Shown: one piece after another, positions 48,681-58,530 of the stretch
Layout: each line of letters starts with the position of its first letter
How positions within the stretch are numbered: the first letter of the stretch is position 1
Assembly (NCBI GenBank): GCA_027493545.1
Contig: JAOSKR010000005.1
Location: forward strand, 28,815-92,814
DNA from: Roseovarius sp.
Lineage (GTDB): Bacteria; Pseudomonadota; Alphaproteobacteria; Rhodobacterales; Rhodobacteraceae
Reading direction: 5' to 3'
DNA: 64,000 bases
Notes under the pieces: generated by a model
What the model was told of the DNA's origin: nothing
The model's database searches: none
The model's input: only the letters and a program-made list of their open reading frames with translations
Program-made: the position numbers and the translations under genes

Positions 48681-51560
48681 CTAAACCCCCAACACCTTCA
48701 TCACCTCATCTCCCAGATGGTTGATAACTTTCACAGCAATACGCCCCGATTTAGGGCGCGCAAAGGGCCGTGAAACCGTGCGCTTCAGCGACTCCCGGGC
48801 CTCCTCGTCGACCTCCCCTTTCAGCGTGGTCCTGAGCTGCTTGTACGGGATTTCCGCGCCCGGGAAATAGGCGTGGCGGACGAAGAACGACTCCTCGTTG
48901 TAATCCGTGTCGATGAACCAGCAGGCGATGTCGTCGGGCTCGCTCGAGACCACCTCGCCGGTCGCGGGTTTGAAGATGTCGACGCCCAGCAGTTCGATGC
49001 GCAGGCGGTCGCCCTCTTCGCGCACCACGATATCCGGCTCGCCGAAGACCACGAACAGGTTGCCGCCCCCGGCCCGCAGATCGTCGGCCATGTGCAGGTC
49101 CGAGTTCATCCGCGCCTGCAGGATCGGCAGGCGGCCCAGCTTGCGGGCCTCCGCCGTGTGCGCGTCGTAGTTGAAGGCGCAGGTGATCAGGATGTCGAAG
49201 CCCGCATCCACTGCCTCGCGCGCGGCGGCCATCAGGTCGGCGCGTTGCAGGGTGCCGTATTCGGGGCCGATCAGGATGCCGGCGCGGCGCTCGGCCTCGC
49301 CTTCCATGTAGCGGCCCTCGGCGGCGAGCCATGCGCCGGGCCAGGCGGTGAGCGAGGTAAAGCTGATCCGGTCGGCCTTGTCGGCCTGCTGGATACCGGC
49401 CTTGGCAAGGTTTTCAAGGATCGCGGCGCGGTAGTTGTCGGCCTCCTGCGCCTGGGCGCTGCGCCTGCCGGTGGCGGCGTCGTGCTCCTCGATCAACTCG
49501 CCATGCTCATTGACCGCTTGCGTGCGGTGGGGCGAGAGGCTCTCGACGGTGAAGGGCCCGGCGACACGGACGCGCTTGCGATCCTCATAGGGTTTGTCGT
49601 AGAGGTATTCGTGCTCGGCCCCGGCGGCGATGGAGGCGTCGATCTCCTGTTGCCGGGCGATGCGCGCTTGCCAGAACTCGGCCAGCGCGGTCTGCGCCGC
49701 CTCGGGCCAGCCTTCGGGGGCCTCGCGCGGGATTTCCCATTCCATGAAGCCGCCTGCCGGGGCGGGCTCATTGCTGGGCAGGGTCACCTCGCCCTGGGTG
49801 GTAAAGTCGATCTTCTTGTCCTTGCGCCCGCCGACCTCGACCGTGAAGGGCACGGGGTGGCCCTTCAGCGCGGCGTTGAGCGCTTTGATCGCGGCCTCGA
49901 CGGCGGGTTGGCGGGTGGCCCAGATCTCGTCGATCTCGGTGTTGTTGGCGATGGATTTCAGGGTGATGTGCGGCACGCGCTGATAGACGAAGCCGTGGCG
50001 GATGTCGTTGTAGGTGGCGGCTGTCGCAGGGCTGCGCCGCGTGACCTCGGCCTCTTTCTTTTGACCTTCGGGGGAGTCCTTGAGCAGATACCAGGGGTAT
50101 TTCGCGCCCATGATCCGCGCGCGGGCCAGCGCAAGGGCGACACGGGAGGTGTCGATGGTGATCCAGCGCCGCCCCCATTGCTCGGCCACATGGGCGGTGG
50201 TGCCGGAGCCGCAGGTGGGATCGAGCACGAGGTCGCCGGGGTCCGTTGTCATGAGGAGGCAGCGTTGGACCGCGAGGATAGAAGTCTGAACGACATAGAC
50301 AGGGAACTTCTCTCCGTGCATGTCAGTCCAGATGTTGGACATCGCCACTTGGTTCCAGTCATCCCAAAACGCTATACCCCCGAGTGACTTCCCGCCTCCA
50401 TCGAAGATGCGACCTGACTTCTCGATTCTCGGCAGGCCCTCTTCGATGCTGAAGCGCCATTGCTTGTTCGGACCGCATATCTTGCTTGCTCCTTGAAAGA
50501 TGTAATTTCCGCTTCGCGTCTCGCTCGGATGTTGACTGACAATAGGGTAATTTACGCGCGCCCATCGACCGCCTGTTTCAATCAGACGATCAATTCCAGA
50601 TTGTTCCACGCGCGATACATTATTGAGCACCATCGGCTCGGTGACAATCGTATTGAACTTGCTTTCACCGTCAGGGTCTTTCCGTTCATCGAACAGCGAC
50701 CGGACCTTCAGCTTTTCGCGATTCTTGCTGTACCAGATAATTTCGTCGAACACGCTCTCCGTGACGTAGGTCGCGCTCTTCTTCTTAAAGATGATCGTGT
50801 TGACAAAATTCTCCTCCCCGAACACCTCATCCATCAGCGCCCGCACCCGGTGGACGTTCTCGTCTCCGATCTGGACGAAGCAGGAGCCGCTCTCGGCCAG
50901 CAATTCCCGCGCCACCACCAGGCGGTCGCGCAGATACTGAAGGTAGGAATGGATGCCGTCGCGCCAGGTGTCGCGAAAGGCCTTCACCTGCTCGGGCTCG
51001 CGGGTCAGATGCGCCAGATTGCCGTCCTTCACATCGCGCGAGGTGGTGGACCACTGGAAGTTGGAGTTGAACTTGATGCCGTAAGGCGGGTCGATATAGA
51101 TCGCCTGCACCTGGCCTTTCAGCCCCTCGCGCTCGGCCAGGCTGGCCATCACCTGCAACCCGTCGCCCAGGATCATCCGGTTCGACCATCTGCGATGGTG
51201 GCGGTAGAATTCGATCTCGGCCTCGCGGTCGTCGTCCGAAACACCGAAATGATCGAACAGATCGACGCCCGCGCCCTGCCCGTTGCGCTGCCCCCTGCCC
51301 GCAGATCCTCGATGATTGCCTTGGGATGCACCTGTTCCTGCAGATAGATCGGCGGCGCGTCGGCGCTCACCGCGGCTCTGGTCGATATCCTTGCCGCGCC
51401 AGATCAGTTGCGGGTCAAGGTCCGGGTTGCGCAGATCGTAGGCCGCCTTGATCGGGCGGGCATCGTCGGGGTCCATCATCGGCGCCAGCTCGGGCGTCGG
51501 GATGTTGAGCCGCGCGTCGTCGTGGGTGATGGGGTCAATCGGGGTTTTGTGGTCGGTCAT
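48681..51560 (-). CDS. mod: Type III-like DNA adenine methyltransferase (Mod)
   Basis: A 959-residue methyltransferase. The catalytic DPPY motif (VQAIYIDPPYGIKFNSN) is at residues 157-160 and the AdoMet motif VLDPTCGSGTTAHVAEQWG at about 447-453, so the order is catalytic-first (beta class), as in Type III Mod. The region between holds the target-recognition part. A long C-terminal extension (GPEYGTLQRADLMAAAREAV, VFGEPDIVVREEGDRLRIEL) is unlike classic EcoP15I Mod. Around 51385-51305 two compensating indels hide QEQVHPKAIIEDLRA. The ATG overlaps the nyn stop. Confidence 0.9.
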   Translation of the reverse strand: MTDHKTPIDPITHDDARLNIPTPELAPMMDPDDARPIKAAYDLRNPDLDPQLIWRGKDIDQSRGERRRAADLSAGTGASQGNHRGSAGRGQRNGQGAGVDLFDHFGVSDDDREAEIEFYRHHRRWSNRMILGDGLQVMASLAEREGLKGQVQAIYIDPPYGIKFNSNFQWSTTSRDVKDGNLAHLTREPEQVKAFRDTWRDGIHSYLQYLRDRLVVARELLAESGSCFVQIGDENVHRVRALMDEVFGEENFVNTIIFKKKSATYVTESVFDEIIWYSKNREKLKVRSLFDERKDPDGESKFNTIVTEPMVLNNVSRVEQSGIDRLIETGGRWARVNYPIVSQHPSETRSGNYIFQGASKICGPNKQWRFSIEEGLPRIEKSGRIFDGGGKSLGGIAFWDDWNQVAMSNIWTDMHGEKFPVYVVQTSILAVQRCLLMTTDPGDLVLDPTCGSGTTAHVAEQWGRRWITIDTSRVALALARARIMGAKYPWYLLKDSPEGQKKEAEVTRRSPATAATYNDIRHGFVYQRVPHITLKSIANNTEIDEIWATRQPAVEAAIKALNAALKGHPVPFTVEVGGRKDKKIDFTTQGEVTLPSNEPAPAGGFMEWEIPREAPEGWPEAAQTALAEFWQARIARQQEIDASIAAGAEHEYLYDKPYEDRKRVRVAGPFTVESLSPHRTQAVNEHGELIEEHDAATGRRSAQAQEADNYRAAILENLAKAGIQQADKADRISFTSLTAWPGAWLAAEGRYMEGEAERRAGILIGPEYGTLQRADLMAAAREAVDAGFDILITCAFNYDAHTAEARKLGRLPILQARMNSDLHMADDLRAGGGNLFVVFGEPDIVVREEGDRLRIELLGVDIFKPATGEVVSSEPDDIACWFIDTDYNEESFFVRHAYFPGAEIPYKQLRTTLKGEVDEEARESLKRTVSRPFARPKSGRIAVKVINHLGDEVMKVLGV

Positions 51561-52276
51561 TGATCTGCCTCGTTCGCCCTGTCATTCTTGCGCTTGGGAT
51601 TGGGAAAGCCAGAGTAGACGCCGTCGATATGTTCGAACAGCGCCCCGTCCACCTGACGCCAAAGCGGATCGAGGATGATCTTCAACCCCTCGCGTCGTGC
51701 CAGCTTGGCCGCTGGCACGAAATCGGAGTCTCCGGCCACCAGCACGATGATGTCAGCCTGTCGCTTTAGTGTGATCGACGCGATATCCAGACCTATGCGC
51801 ATGTCCACCGCCTTTTGCCGGAAGGTGGCGCGAAAATCGTCATTGGTCAGATCGCCGAAGTTCCTCTCATTCTTGAGCAACTGCTTGAGTATCTTCGGTC
51901 TGAGTTCCCACAGAAAGTCCGGGTCGCGTCGGAGTTCACCCGGGCGCACGGCCAAATTCGATGTTCTGCGCAGATTGTCATGGAAGGCGAGTTGAAAAAT
52001 CGCGCGGTCGGTTTTCCTGTAGTCGATACCGCGCCCGCTGACCGGCAGGTGGCCTTTTTCGAGGTAGGGTTTGGCATCGTAATAGAAAGCACGATAGAGC
52101 AACTGCCGCGCGTGCTGGAGTCGCGCGATCTTGTTGATCCGCGTGAGGTGCGCCGTGATCAGCCGGTGGACCGCCTTGCAGGCTGCCTCGGGGTCTGCTG
52201 CGTCGATTAGGGGCTGCACGGCGGCAAGACGACGCATGAAGTAGCCGCCGTCAATCAGGATGGCGACGCGACTCAC
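51557..52276 (-). CDS. NYN-domain (PIN-like) nuclease inserted in the restriction locus
   Basis: A 239-residue protein from GTG at 52276. VSRVAILIDGGYFMRRLAAV places the first acidic residue at D9; QKAVDMRIGLDIASITLKRQ gives D158 and D164; IIVLVAGDSDFVPAAKLARR gives D183 and D185. These four acidic sites are the NYN/LabA (DUF88) metal centre, so ribonuclease activity is likely. The frame joins res only because of an A-run indel; true res stops at 52408. Its stop overlaps mod as ATGA, so it is co-translated with the methyltransferase. Confidence 0.85.
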   Translation of the reverse strand: MSRVAILIDGGYFMRRLAAVQPLIDAADPEAACKAVHRLITAHLTRINKIARLQHARQLLYRAFYYDAKPYLEKGHLPVSGRGIDYRKTDRAIFQLAFHDNLRRTSNLAVRPGELRRDPDFLWELRPKILKQLLKNERNFGDLTNDDFRATFRQKAVDMRIGLDIASITLKRQADIIVLVAGDSDFVPAAKLARREGLKIILDPLWRQVDGALFEHIDGVYSGFPNPKRKNDRANEADQ

Positions 52277-52367
52277 GATGGAGTTCCTGAAAAGGCAAAA
52301 GCCCCAAGGGGTCGGCGAAGGCCTGGATCGGGTGGCCATGCTTACTGCCAAGGGGCGGATATTGATA

Positions 52368-52396
52368 AAGATAGGGTCATATGACCCGCTTTGCAA
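52368..52396 (-). promoter_or_regulatory. Promoter of nyn-mod unit with 14-bp palindromic operator in spacer
   Basis: On the minus strand TTGCAA (52396-52391) and TATCTT (52373-52368) are separated by exactly 17 bases. The spacer contains GGGTCATATGACCC, a perfect palindrome at 52374-52387. This sits in the 131-base gap between the res stop and nyn. A repressor bound there would block RNA polymerase. A small hairpin (CCCC/GGGG at 52302-52311) lies in the leader, 26 bases before the nyn start. Confidence 0.6.
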
Positions 52397-52407
52397 TCTT
52401 GTTTTCA

Positions 52408-55401
52408 TCATGCCGGTACCTTTCCAAGAATTTCGCCGATGGCCTTTTTCGAGCCCCGGGCCGAAATCATGCACCTCGCGCAGTTCGGCAAAGCCCCAGC
52501 GGCCATGGGTGCCCAGCCTGTTCACGGCGGGGATCCACTTGGCGCGCATGGTCTCGGCCTTGAGCATGGCGTCGTGGCCGCGAAAGCCCTTGACCTCGAT
52601 CACCGGGGTGGTCGGCTCGGGCGCATCCAGCCGGATCAGGAAATCGGGGCGATAGTGGCGCGGCTCGCCCTCGACCGGTAAGGCACTTCGAAGCCGAGGT
52701 TGTGGTTCTTGGCGTAGGAAAGGACGGCGGGGTGATCCTCGATGGTGGCGGCGAGCTTGTCCTCCCAGTCGCTGTCGGTGATGATCCAGTTGAGGTGGGA
52801 CCGGTCCGGGCGTGGCTGGTAGCGGGTGGCCTTGGAGGTGTTGGAAGTTCACGCCGAGGGTGGAGCCGGTCGGGTTGTAGGGGTCGAGCACCGCACGCAG
52901 GACGCTCGCACCGCCGGGCTTGTCGATCAGCGCACCGAAGATCAGGTCGCAGACCTCGTCGGCGATCTCGCGATAGAGCAATTGCGCGGGCACGGTGCCG
53001 CCGGTGCAATGCAGGTGACCTTCGGACAGCCACTGGCTCACGATGCGCTTGGCCGCCGGGATCAGGTGCATGCGCGGCCGCTGGTTCGCATCGCGGAGTT
53101 TCTCGAACACCATGTGTTTGGCGACGTGATAGGCGATGGTCGACTGACGGGTGGTCCTGTAGTGCTCGAGGTCGAGCCGCTCGCTCTCGCCCACGATGCC
53201 CTGCATGGTGATGACGGTGGCCGAAACCTTCTCGGGCGTCAGGACGTAACGCTCCATCCCGGAGAAATCGACGTCGAGACGGTCCGAGGGCAGGTCGGCG
53301 ACATAGCCCGTGACCCCGGGAAACGTGATTTCGAGGTGGTCGCGTTCGGGCGAGACGGCGCGCACATTGATCACGTCGCGCGGCGGCTGCGGCGGGGCGA
53401 TCCGGGGTTGGGCCGAGAAGTTCAGCCCGTCGATCCCCATGATATCGGCATATTCGGTGCGAAACAGGCCGGTGTCGGGATCGGCGTCGTAGGACAGGCG
53501 GCGCAGCGCGCGGCCGATCACCTGTTCGCAGATCAGCTGCGTGCCGAAGGCCCGAAGGCCGAGGATATGGGTGACGTTGTTGGCATCCCACCCCTCGGTC
53601 AGCATCGAGACGGAGACGACACAACGCACCTGCTCACCCAGTCGGCCCTTCTTGCCAACGGTGTTCATCACCTCGCGCAGGATGTCGGCGTCGGACAGAT
53701 CGTCGGCCTTGTTGCGTTCGGCCTGTTCGCGGCGAAAGGCCTCGATCTCCTCGGCATGGGCGTCGCGGAAAGCCTTGTCCACCTCGCCACCCGCCTCGAG
53801 CGTAGCGCTGTCAATCAGGACCGTGCGCGGGCGCGGCAGGCGGTCGCCGTCGGAGGAAAAATTGGCAAAGAGGTCGCACTTGCCCCTGATCGTTTCGATC
53901 GTGCCATCCGGGTTCTCGCGATCGTATCCGGCGATATAGTCGCGCAGAAGCTCGGAGTTGGTGGTGTTGTTGCAGACCACGATGAAGACCGGCGGAATAC
54001 CGACGCCCGCGGCCTCCCACAGCTTGAAGGTCTTCTCGTAGTGACCATAAAGGGCGTCCATCGCCGTCTTCAGCGGGATCGGCAGGCTTTGTGGGTCGGG
54101 TTTCGCGCCCTTGGTTTTCCCGGGCATTTTCTTTCCGATGGCGTCCCACAGCTTGCGGTAAAGCGGCTCAGGCTGCCCGCAGATTGTCGGCCACCGGTAC
54201 GCGCGGCAGTTTCACGATCCCGCACTCGATCGCGTCCATCAGCGAAAATCGGAAATCACCCAGGAAACAGTGTGCCCTCAACCCAGCCAGACCCGGCCAG
54301 AAAAAAGGGCGTCGCCGACAGGTCATAGACCGTATGGATGCCCAGCTTGCGCTTTGCCGCCTCGATACCCGAGATCCACAGGCGGGCGGCCTCGGCGTTT
54401 TCCTCCGCTTCCTTGCGTTCGTCACCGGTCAGTCTCGGCGTCGTGGCACCGGGGCGCTCACGATAGCAATGGTGGGCCTCGTCATTGATCACGTTGATGC
54501 GCCCCAGCCCCATGAGATCCAGGTGGCATGACCCGCTGCAGCATCTGCCCGTCGGTCTCCAGCGTCGTCAGCGCCCTCCCATGCCCTCCAGTGCGGATCG
54601 CGTGCTCTTGGCAAGTTGCACCTGCCCCGAGCTTGGAATGCGGGATAATTGGTCAGGGACGATCCCTGGCGCTGCTGCATGTCTGCATCAGATCACCGGA
54701 ACAAGGTTCGGGGCTTCGTAGAAGCAATCGGCATCGCCTGGCAAAAGTACCCGTAGTCGTGATCCTGGATCGTGATGCCCGGCGTCGGGCCGATCAGAAA
54801 GCCGTGCGAGAAGGGGTTCGAATGCAGCTCGCACGGCATTGAGCGTCTGCCATGCGATCAGCATCGCCATCACGGTGGTCTTGCCCTTGCACCGGTCGCC
54901 AGCTTCATGGCAACCCGAAAAGATCCTGTTCATCGGGCGCGGCTTCCAGCCTGCGTCGGACCCGGCGCCTCGCTCGCCCATCTGGGGCGACTTCGGTCAT
55001 CCAACCGCTGCGGTCTCGAGCAGCCTCCAGCTGGACAGAACGGCGACAGTTCGGGTCTCGTCCTCTGGACGGCGCGCCAATGCTGCAACAGACGCTGCGT
55101 GATGGGAGACCCGCCAAAGTCGTTGATTGGGTGCAATTGCCGCCGTGCATCCACCTGCGAGCGCATCTGCCGACGAATTTCCGTGACATTATAGCCATGC
55201 GTCCCGCCGAGCCCGGCAGCGCGAGTTCCAGCCCGATTAAGCCCCACCCTCACACTCTTGGGCTTCGGCATCGCCGAAATGAGGCCGGGATCTGCGCTTT
55301 CTCGAAATTATCGTCCGTCGGGGGTTCGTTACTGTCCAGCTCCCAGTGTTTTTCCAGTATGGTAAGGGGGAGCTCAGAATCGCATGATCAAAGAAAGACA
55401 T
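52408..55401 (-). CDS. res: Type III-like restriction subunit / helicase-nuclease (many frameshifts)
   Basis: Pieces in order from ATG at 55401: MSFFDHAILSSP, EKHWELDSNEPPTDDNFEKA, SPITQRLLQHWRAVQ, GKTTVMAMLIAWQTLNAV (Walker A, preceded by a broken ATGAG), RINVINDEAHHCYRER (motif II), TVYDLSATPFFLAGSG (motif III). An unbroken part from about 54127 has MLTEGWDANNVTHILGLRAF and EQVIGRALRRLSYD (motif VI), ending in HYRPDFLIRLDAPEPTTPVI-EVKG, a PD-(D/E)XK nuclease site. Length about 995 codons is normal. At least six indels; an extra A near 52450 hides the true stop. It resembles proteins I recall annotated as BPTD_3080-family endonucleases. Confidence 0.82.
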
Positions 55402-55601
55402 TTTCTCTGCCCTTTTGAATTGTTTGGCGACACTAAAGAAGTGCAGATCGGAGAGGCGAATGCGTCCCACGGCGCCGAATCAACTCTGCAAGACGATTAC
55501 GGCAATTTCAGAGCAGCCTGCCTGAGGCGGTGTTTCAACTCCGCGATACCACCTGAGCTTTTTTGGCCGCGCAGCCCGAGGGAATGCGCTCAGCGCTTCC
55601 T

Positions 55602-56120
55602 GGCAGTGTCAGAGCAACCCGGCCCGAGACCAGCTGACCTTCTCGCCCTGCCCTGCCCGCATGAAAAGCGCGACCCGTGCAAGTACTTCAAGACCAGCCG
55701 GGAGATCATCCGCCCCGCGGTGATGATGCCTGTCCGGTTCCGCTCTCCCTTCACAATGTCGAGGATCTCTGCTGCACGAACGCGGCATCGATGTCAGTCG
55801 TGAGGCTGGCGCCGCGCTTTGCGCGATCCCGGTATCGGCGACCGGCAGACGACCGGTCGGTGGGAAAACAACCGCGCAAGGAATTCGCACTTTTGCCTTT
55901 TCGAAGGCGAGAGCGGGCGATGCTGCGCTTCAGGCGCATGCGAAACCTGGCCGAAATTCGCCGCCGTCACACGCCTCGGTCCGCGACCTCTTCACACGGT
56001 GCGCAGCCTCACTTCCAGATCGAAATTCAGCTGAACGCGCCGCCGCTCTCGCCGGTGGCGCGGGTCTCATGTGCGGCAAGGGGCAGCCTTCCTGCCCTTG
56101 GTGAGGCGGGTTCGACTTCG
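55602..56120 (+). pseudogene. Decayed IS6-like transposase, copy A
   Basis: Begins GGCAGTGTCAGAGCAACCCG, like an IS6-family end, followed by a coding remnant KRDPCKYFKTSREIIRPAVM and pieces equivalent to RFPLSLRNVEDLL and HERGIDVS in shifting frames. It aligns along its whole length with 57940-58459 at clearly more than half identity. No intact frame remains and the right-hand inverted end is not visible. Confidence 0.65.
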
Positions 56121-56269
56121 TCTGATGGCCGCACCAAGACGAGACCTATCCGTTCGGACTTGATCCGTGATATTGCGGACCGCCGGACCAACGGGTACAT
56201 GAATATCGGAACGCGCGAGAATTCCGGCGGGTTCTGCCCCGATCCCCGCTTTTGTTCCCGGATAAGAAA

Positions 56270-56687
56270 ATGACAGATACAGCCCAACGCAAACGGCAGA
56301 TAGAGGCGCGCCTGCAAGAACTTGGCGTGCGCCTGCAACGAATCGAAGACGTGCTGGACGACACCGAACTGTCGGATCTCGAAGATCAGACGATCGAGGT
56401 GGGAGGATGACGAGGTTCAGGCAGGCATCGGACGCGCCAGCCTGCGCGAGGCCCGGTTTCTGACCGGGGCACTCAAACGCATCGCGAACGGAACATACGG
56501 AACATGCATGAGCTGCGGCGAGCAGATTGCCGAAGAACGTCTTGATCTCATCCCCTATGCCAATCTTTGTCGACACTGCGCTGGCGCGAGTCCGTCGGAA
56601 ACTATAGCTGTTTGGCAGGTCCCGATCGTGCCCTGCGCGACCACCGGCAATCCGACGTTTCTCAGTTCGCGATGGAGGCGGACATGA
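56270..56687 (+). CDS. DksA/TraR-type zinc-finger protein (one frameshift)
   Basis: MTDTAQRKRQIEARLQELGV and RLQRIEDVLDDTELSDLEDQ form a coiled coil. After a one-base slip near 56405 the frame continues DDEVQAGIGRASLREARFLT, IANGTYGTCMSCGEQIAEER and LIPYANLCRHCAG, a four-cysteine finger (C-x2-C-x17-C-x2-C). Size (about 95-140 residues) fits short DksA/TraR relatives that act on RNA polymerase. The frame ends at 56687, overlapping the next start as ATGA, though its last 35 residues are untypical. Lies between two IS6-like remnants. Confidence 0.75.
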
Positions 56688-57852
56688 CCCGTAAAGCATC
56701 AGACATCCTGGCGATGGCGCTGTGCTGTCTTGTTGGCGGCGCCGCAAGCGCACAAGACACAGAGGCGGAGGCGCAAACCGACGCGACCAACGGCATGATT
56801 TTCCTGATCAACGTCGATGAAGACGAAGACATGGACGGATTGCTTCAATGGGAAAAGGAACTGCGCGCGCGCGGTCTTACCGCGATGGTTGATGTATCCG
56901 GCCCGGTGCTTGACGCCCATCCCAGCTTTTCAAACGTCTGGCACAGAACGGGCACGCCGTCATCGGCGGGAATTCCGAGGTCTGCTGGGACGTGCCATAT
57001 GAAAAGAGCAATATCAGGCGATGCTGGCCGTCAAGACCAATGTGGAATCGCTGACCGGCAAGCCGATGCAGGTCTTTGGCTGCAAGTATTTCTCCTATGA
57101 CGAGAACACGGTCAAGGCGGCCGAGGCATTGGGCGTGCCCTATGTTCTGGGGCGCGGCACCGAGGACATCAGGGCGCTGATCCACAAACCCGAGGAATAT
57201 GATGTCGGGATCATCAAGGTCTCCAACGTCGAGTTTTCCGGAATGGGCAGAGGATCGCTTTGCGACATCAGCCTTTACTGGAGAGGGGCCACCGACGCCG
57301 ATTTCGCGGACATGGTCAAGGCAAGCCTGGCGCAAAGCCCCCGACAGCATGATCCCGGTGTCGCATCCCCATATCGGCGGAACCAAGGTCGGATACTGGA
57401 ACGTCTATGCCGATGCGCTGGGGTCGCCTGCGGTCGAATGGCGCTCGTTCGAGGATTGGCTGGATCACGTCGCCGTCGTCACGCGCCCATATGCGGACAT
57501 TCCCGAAAACCGCGAGGTCCAGTATCTGGACCCGACACCCGTGGTGCCGCTGGATCAGCTTCAGGATTTGCCTGCGGTCGGTGAAAAGCTGGTCATGTTT
57601 CACAATGGCCTCGGGCCGATGTGCAAGGATGCGCAGGACTTTCTGGCCGGGCTTGACTATCCGCTCGAAGAGCATCTGATCGGCGACAAGAACTTCCACA
57701 GCCTTCTGGACCGCTACCGCATTCAGTTTCCCCAAAGCGAGGGCGTCTCGGATGCGTATGAATATTTCCCGATCATCTTCGTCAAGGGCCGGGCGTTTTC
57801 AGGCTTTGACAAGGCCGTGAGAACGGCCATCGAGGCCGAGATCGACCAATAG
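56684..57852 (+). CDS. Exported NodB-like / glutaredoxin-like fusion (three frameshifts)
   Basis: GGAGGCGGAC precedes MTRKASDILAMALCCLVGGA, with signal peptidase site ASA. The first domain (MIFLINVDEDEDMDGLLQWE, RGLTAMVDVSGPVLDAHPSF, then RLAQNGHAVIGG and KYFSYDENTVKAAEALGVPY) has the pattern of NodB polysaccharide deacetylases, with doubtful metal ligands. The last 95 residues (EKLVMFHNGLGPMCKDAQDF, YEYFPIIFVKGRAFSGFDKA) look like glutaredoxin with one cysteine and the cis-Pro loop. Indels near 56935, 57003 and 57330. Joined length about 389. Function unknown; the pairing is unusual. Confidence 0.65.
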
Positions 57853-57939
57853 GATAGCGGCGCCGGTCGATGGCGATGACAGGGTTCATGCGCCAATGAT
57901 TTGACGATTGGCGCATCCCGTTGACCGATCACCCGCGCG

Positions 57940-58459
57940 GGCAGTGTCAGAGCAACCCGGCAAGAGACGATCTGACTTTCGCCTGCCCTACCCTGCCCGC
58001 ATGACGAAACGCGACCCGTGCAAGTACTTCAAGACCAGCCGGGGAGGTCATCCGCACGGCGGTGATTATCTATGTCCGGTTCCCGCTCTCGCCTCGCAAT
58101 GTCTGGATCTGCTGCCTGAACGCCGGCATCGATGTCAGTCATGAGGCTGGCGCCGCGCTTCATATGATCATCGGCATCGGCGACCGGCAGACCACCGGTC
58201 GCCCTGGGAAAACAACCGCTCAAGGAATTCACGCTTGCCTTTCCGAAGGCGAGAGCGGGCGATGCCGCGCTTCAGGCGCATGCGAGTTTACCGAAATTCG
58301 CCGCCGTCCCTTTACGCAGTCCACAATCGCTTCTTGCAAGACGCAGCCTCACTTGCACGAAGATCTGTTTCTGACGAAAACGCGCCGCCCGCCCTCGCCG
58401 AAGTGGCGCGGTCTCTGTGCCCGGCAAGGGCAGCCATCCTGCCCTTGGTGAGACAGTTC
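57940..58459 (+). pseudogene. Decayed IS6-like transposase, copy B
   Basis: Starts with the same GGCAGTGTCAGAGCAACCCG as copy A and in the same orientation. Readable pieces are MTKRDPCKYFKTSRG, then FRRMRVYRNSPPSLYAVHNR; the latter matches the C-terminal IS6 block before the HNRFN-type segment. Multiple frame breaks. Together with copy A it brackets the zinc-finger and NodB/glutaredoxin genes. Confidence 0.65.
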
Positions 58460-58507
58460 GACTTTGTGTTTGCCTGCCGCCACATTCAGACACTGAATCC
58501 GTCCAAG

Positions 58508-58530
58508 GGCCCCCGATTGGGGCCTTTTTT
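58508..58530 (+). terminator. Rho-independent terminator
   Basis: GGCCCC and GGGGCC arms with a five-base loop (CGATT), directly followed by six Ts and then CTTTTG. It is a textbook intrinsic terminator on the plus strand, just after IS6-like copy B. Confidence 0.8.

Noticed and set aside
51557..54127. A single 856-residue frame that would fuse the restriction subunit to the NYN nuclease
   Set aside because: The join exists only because of one extra A in GAAAAAGG near 52450. Without it the restriction protein ends in AIGEILGKVPA with two stop codons at 52410-52405, and nyn has its own promoter and GTG start.
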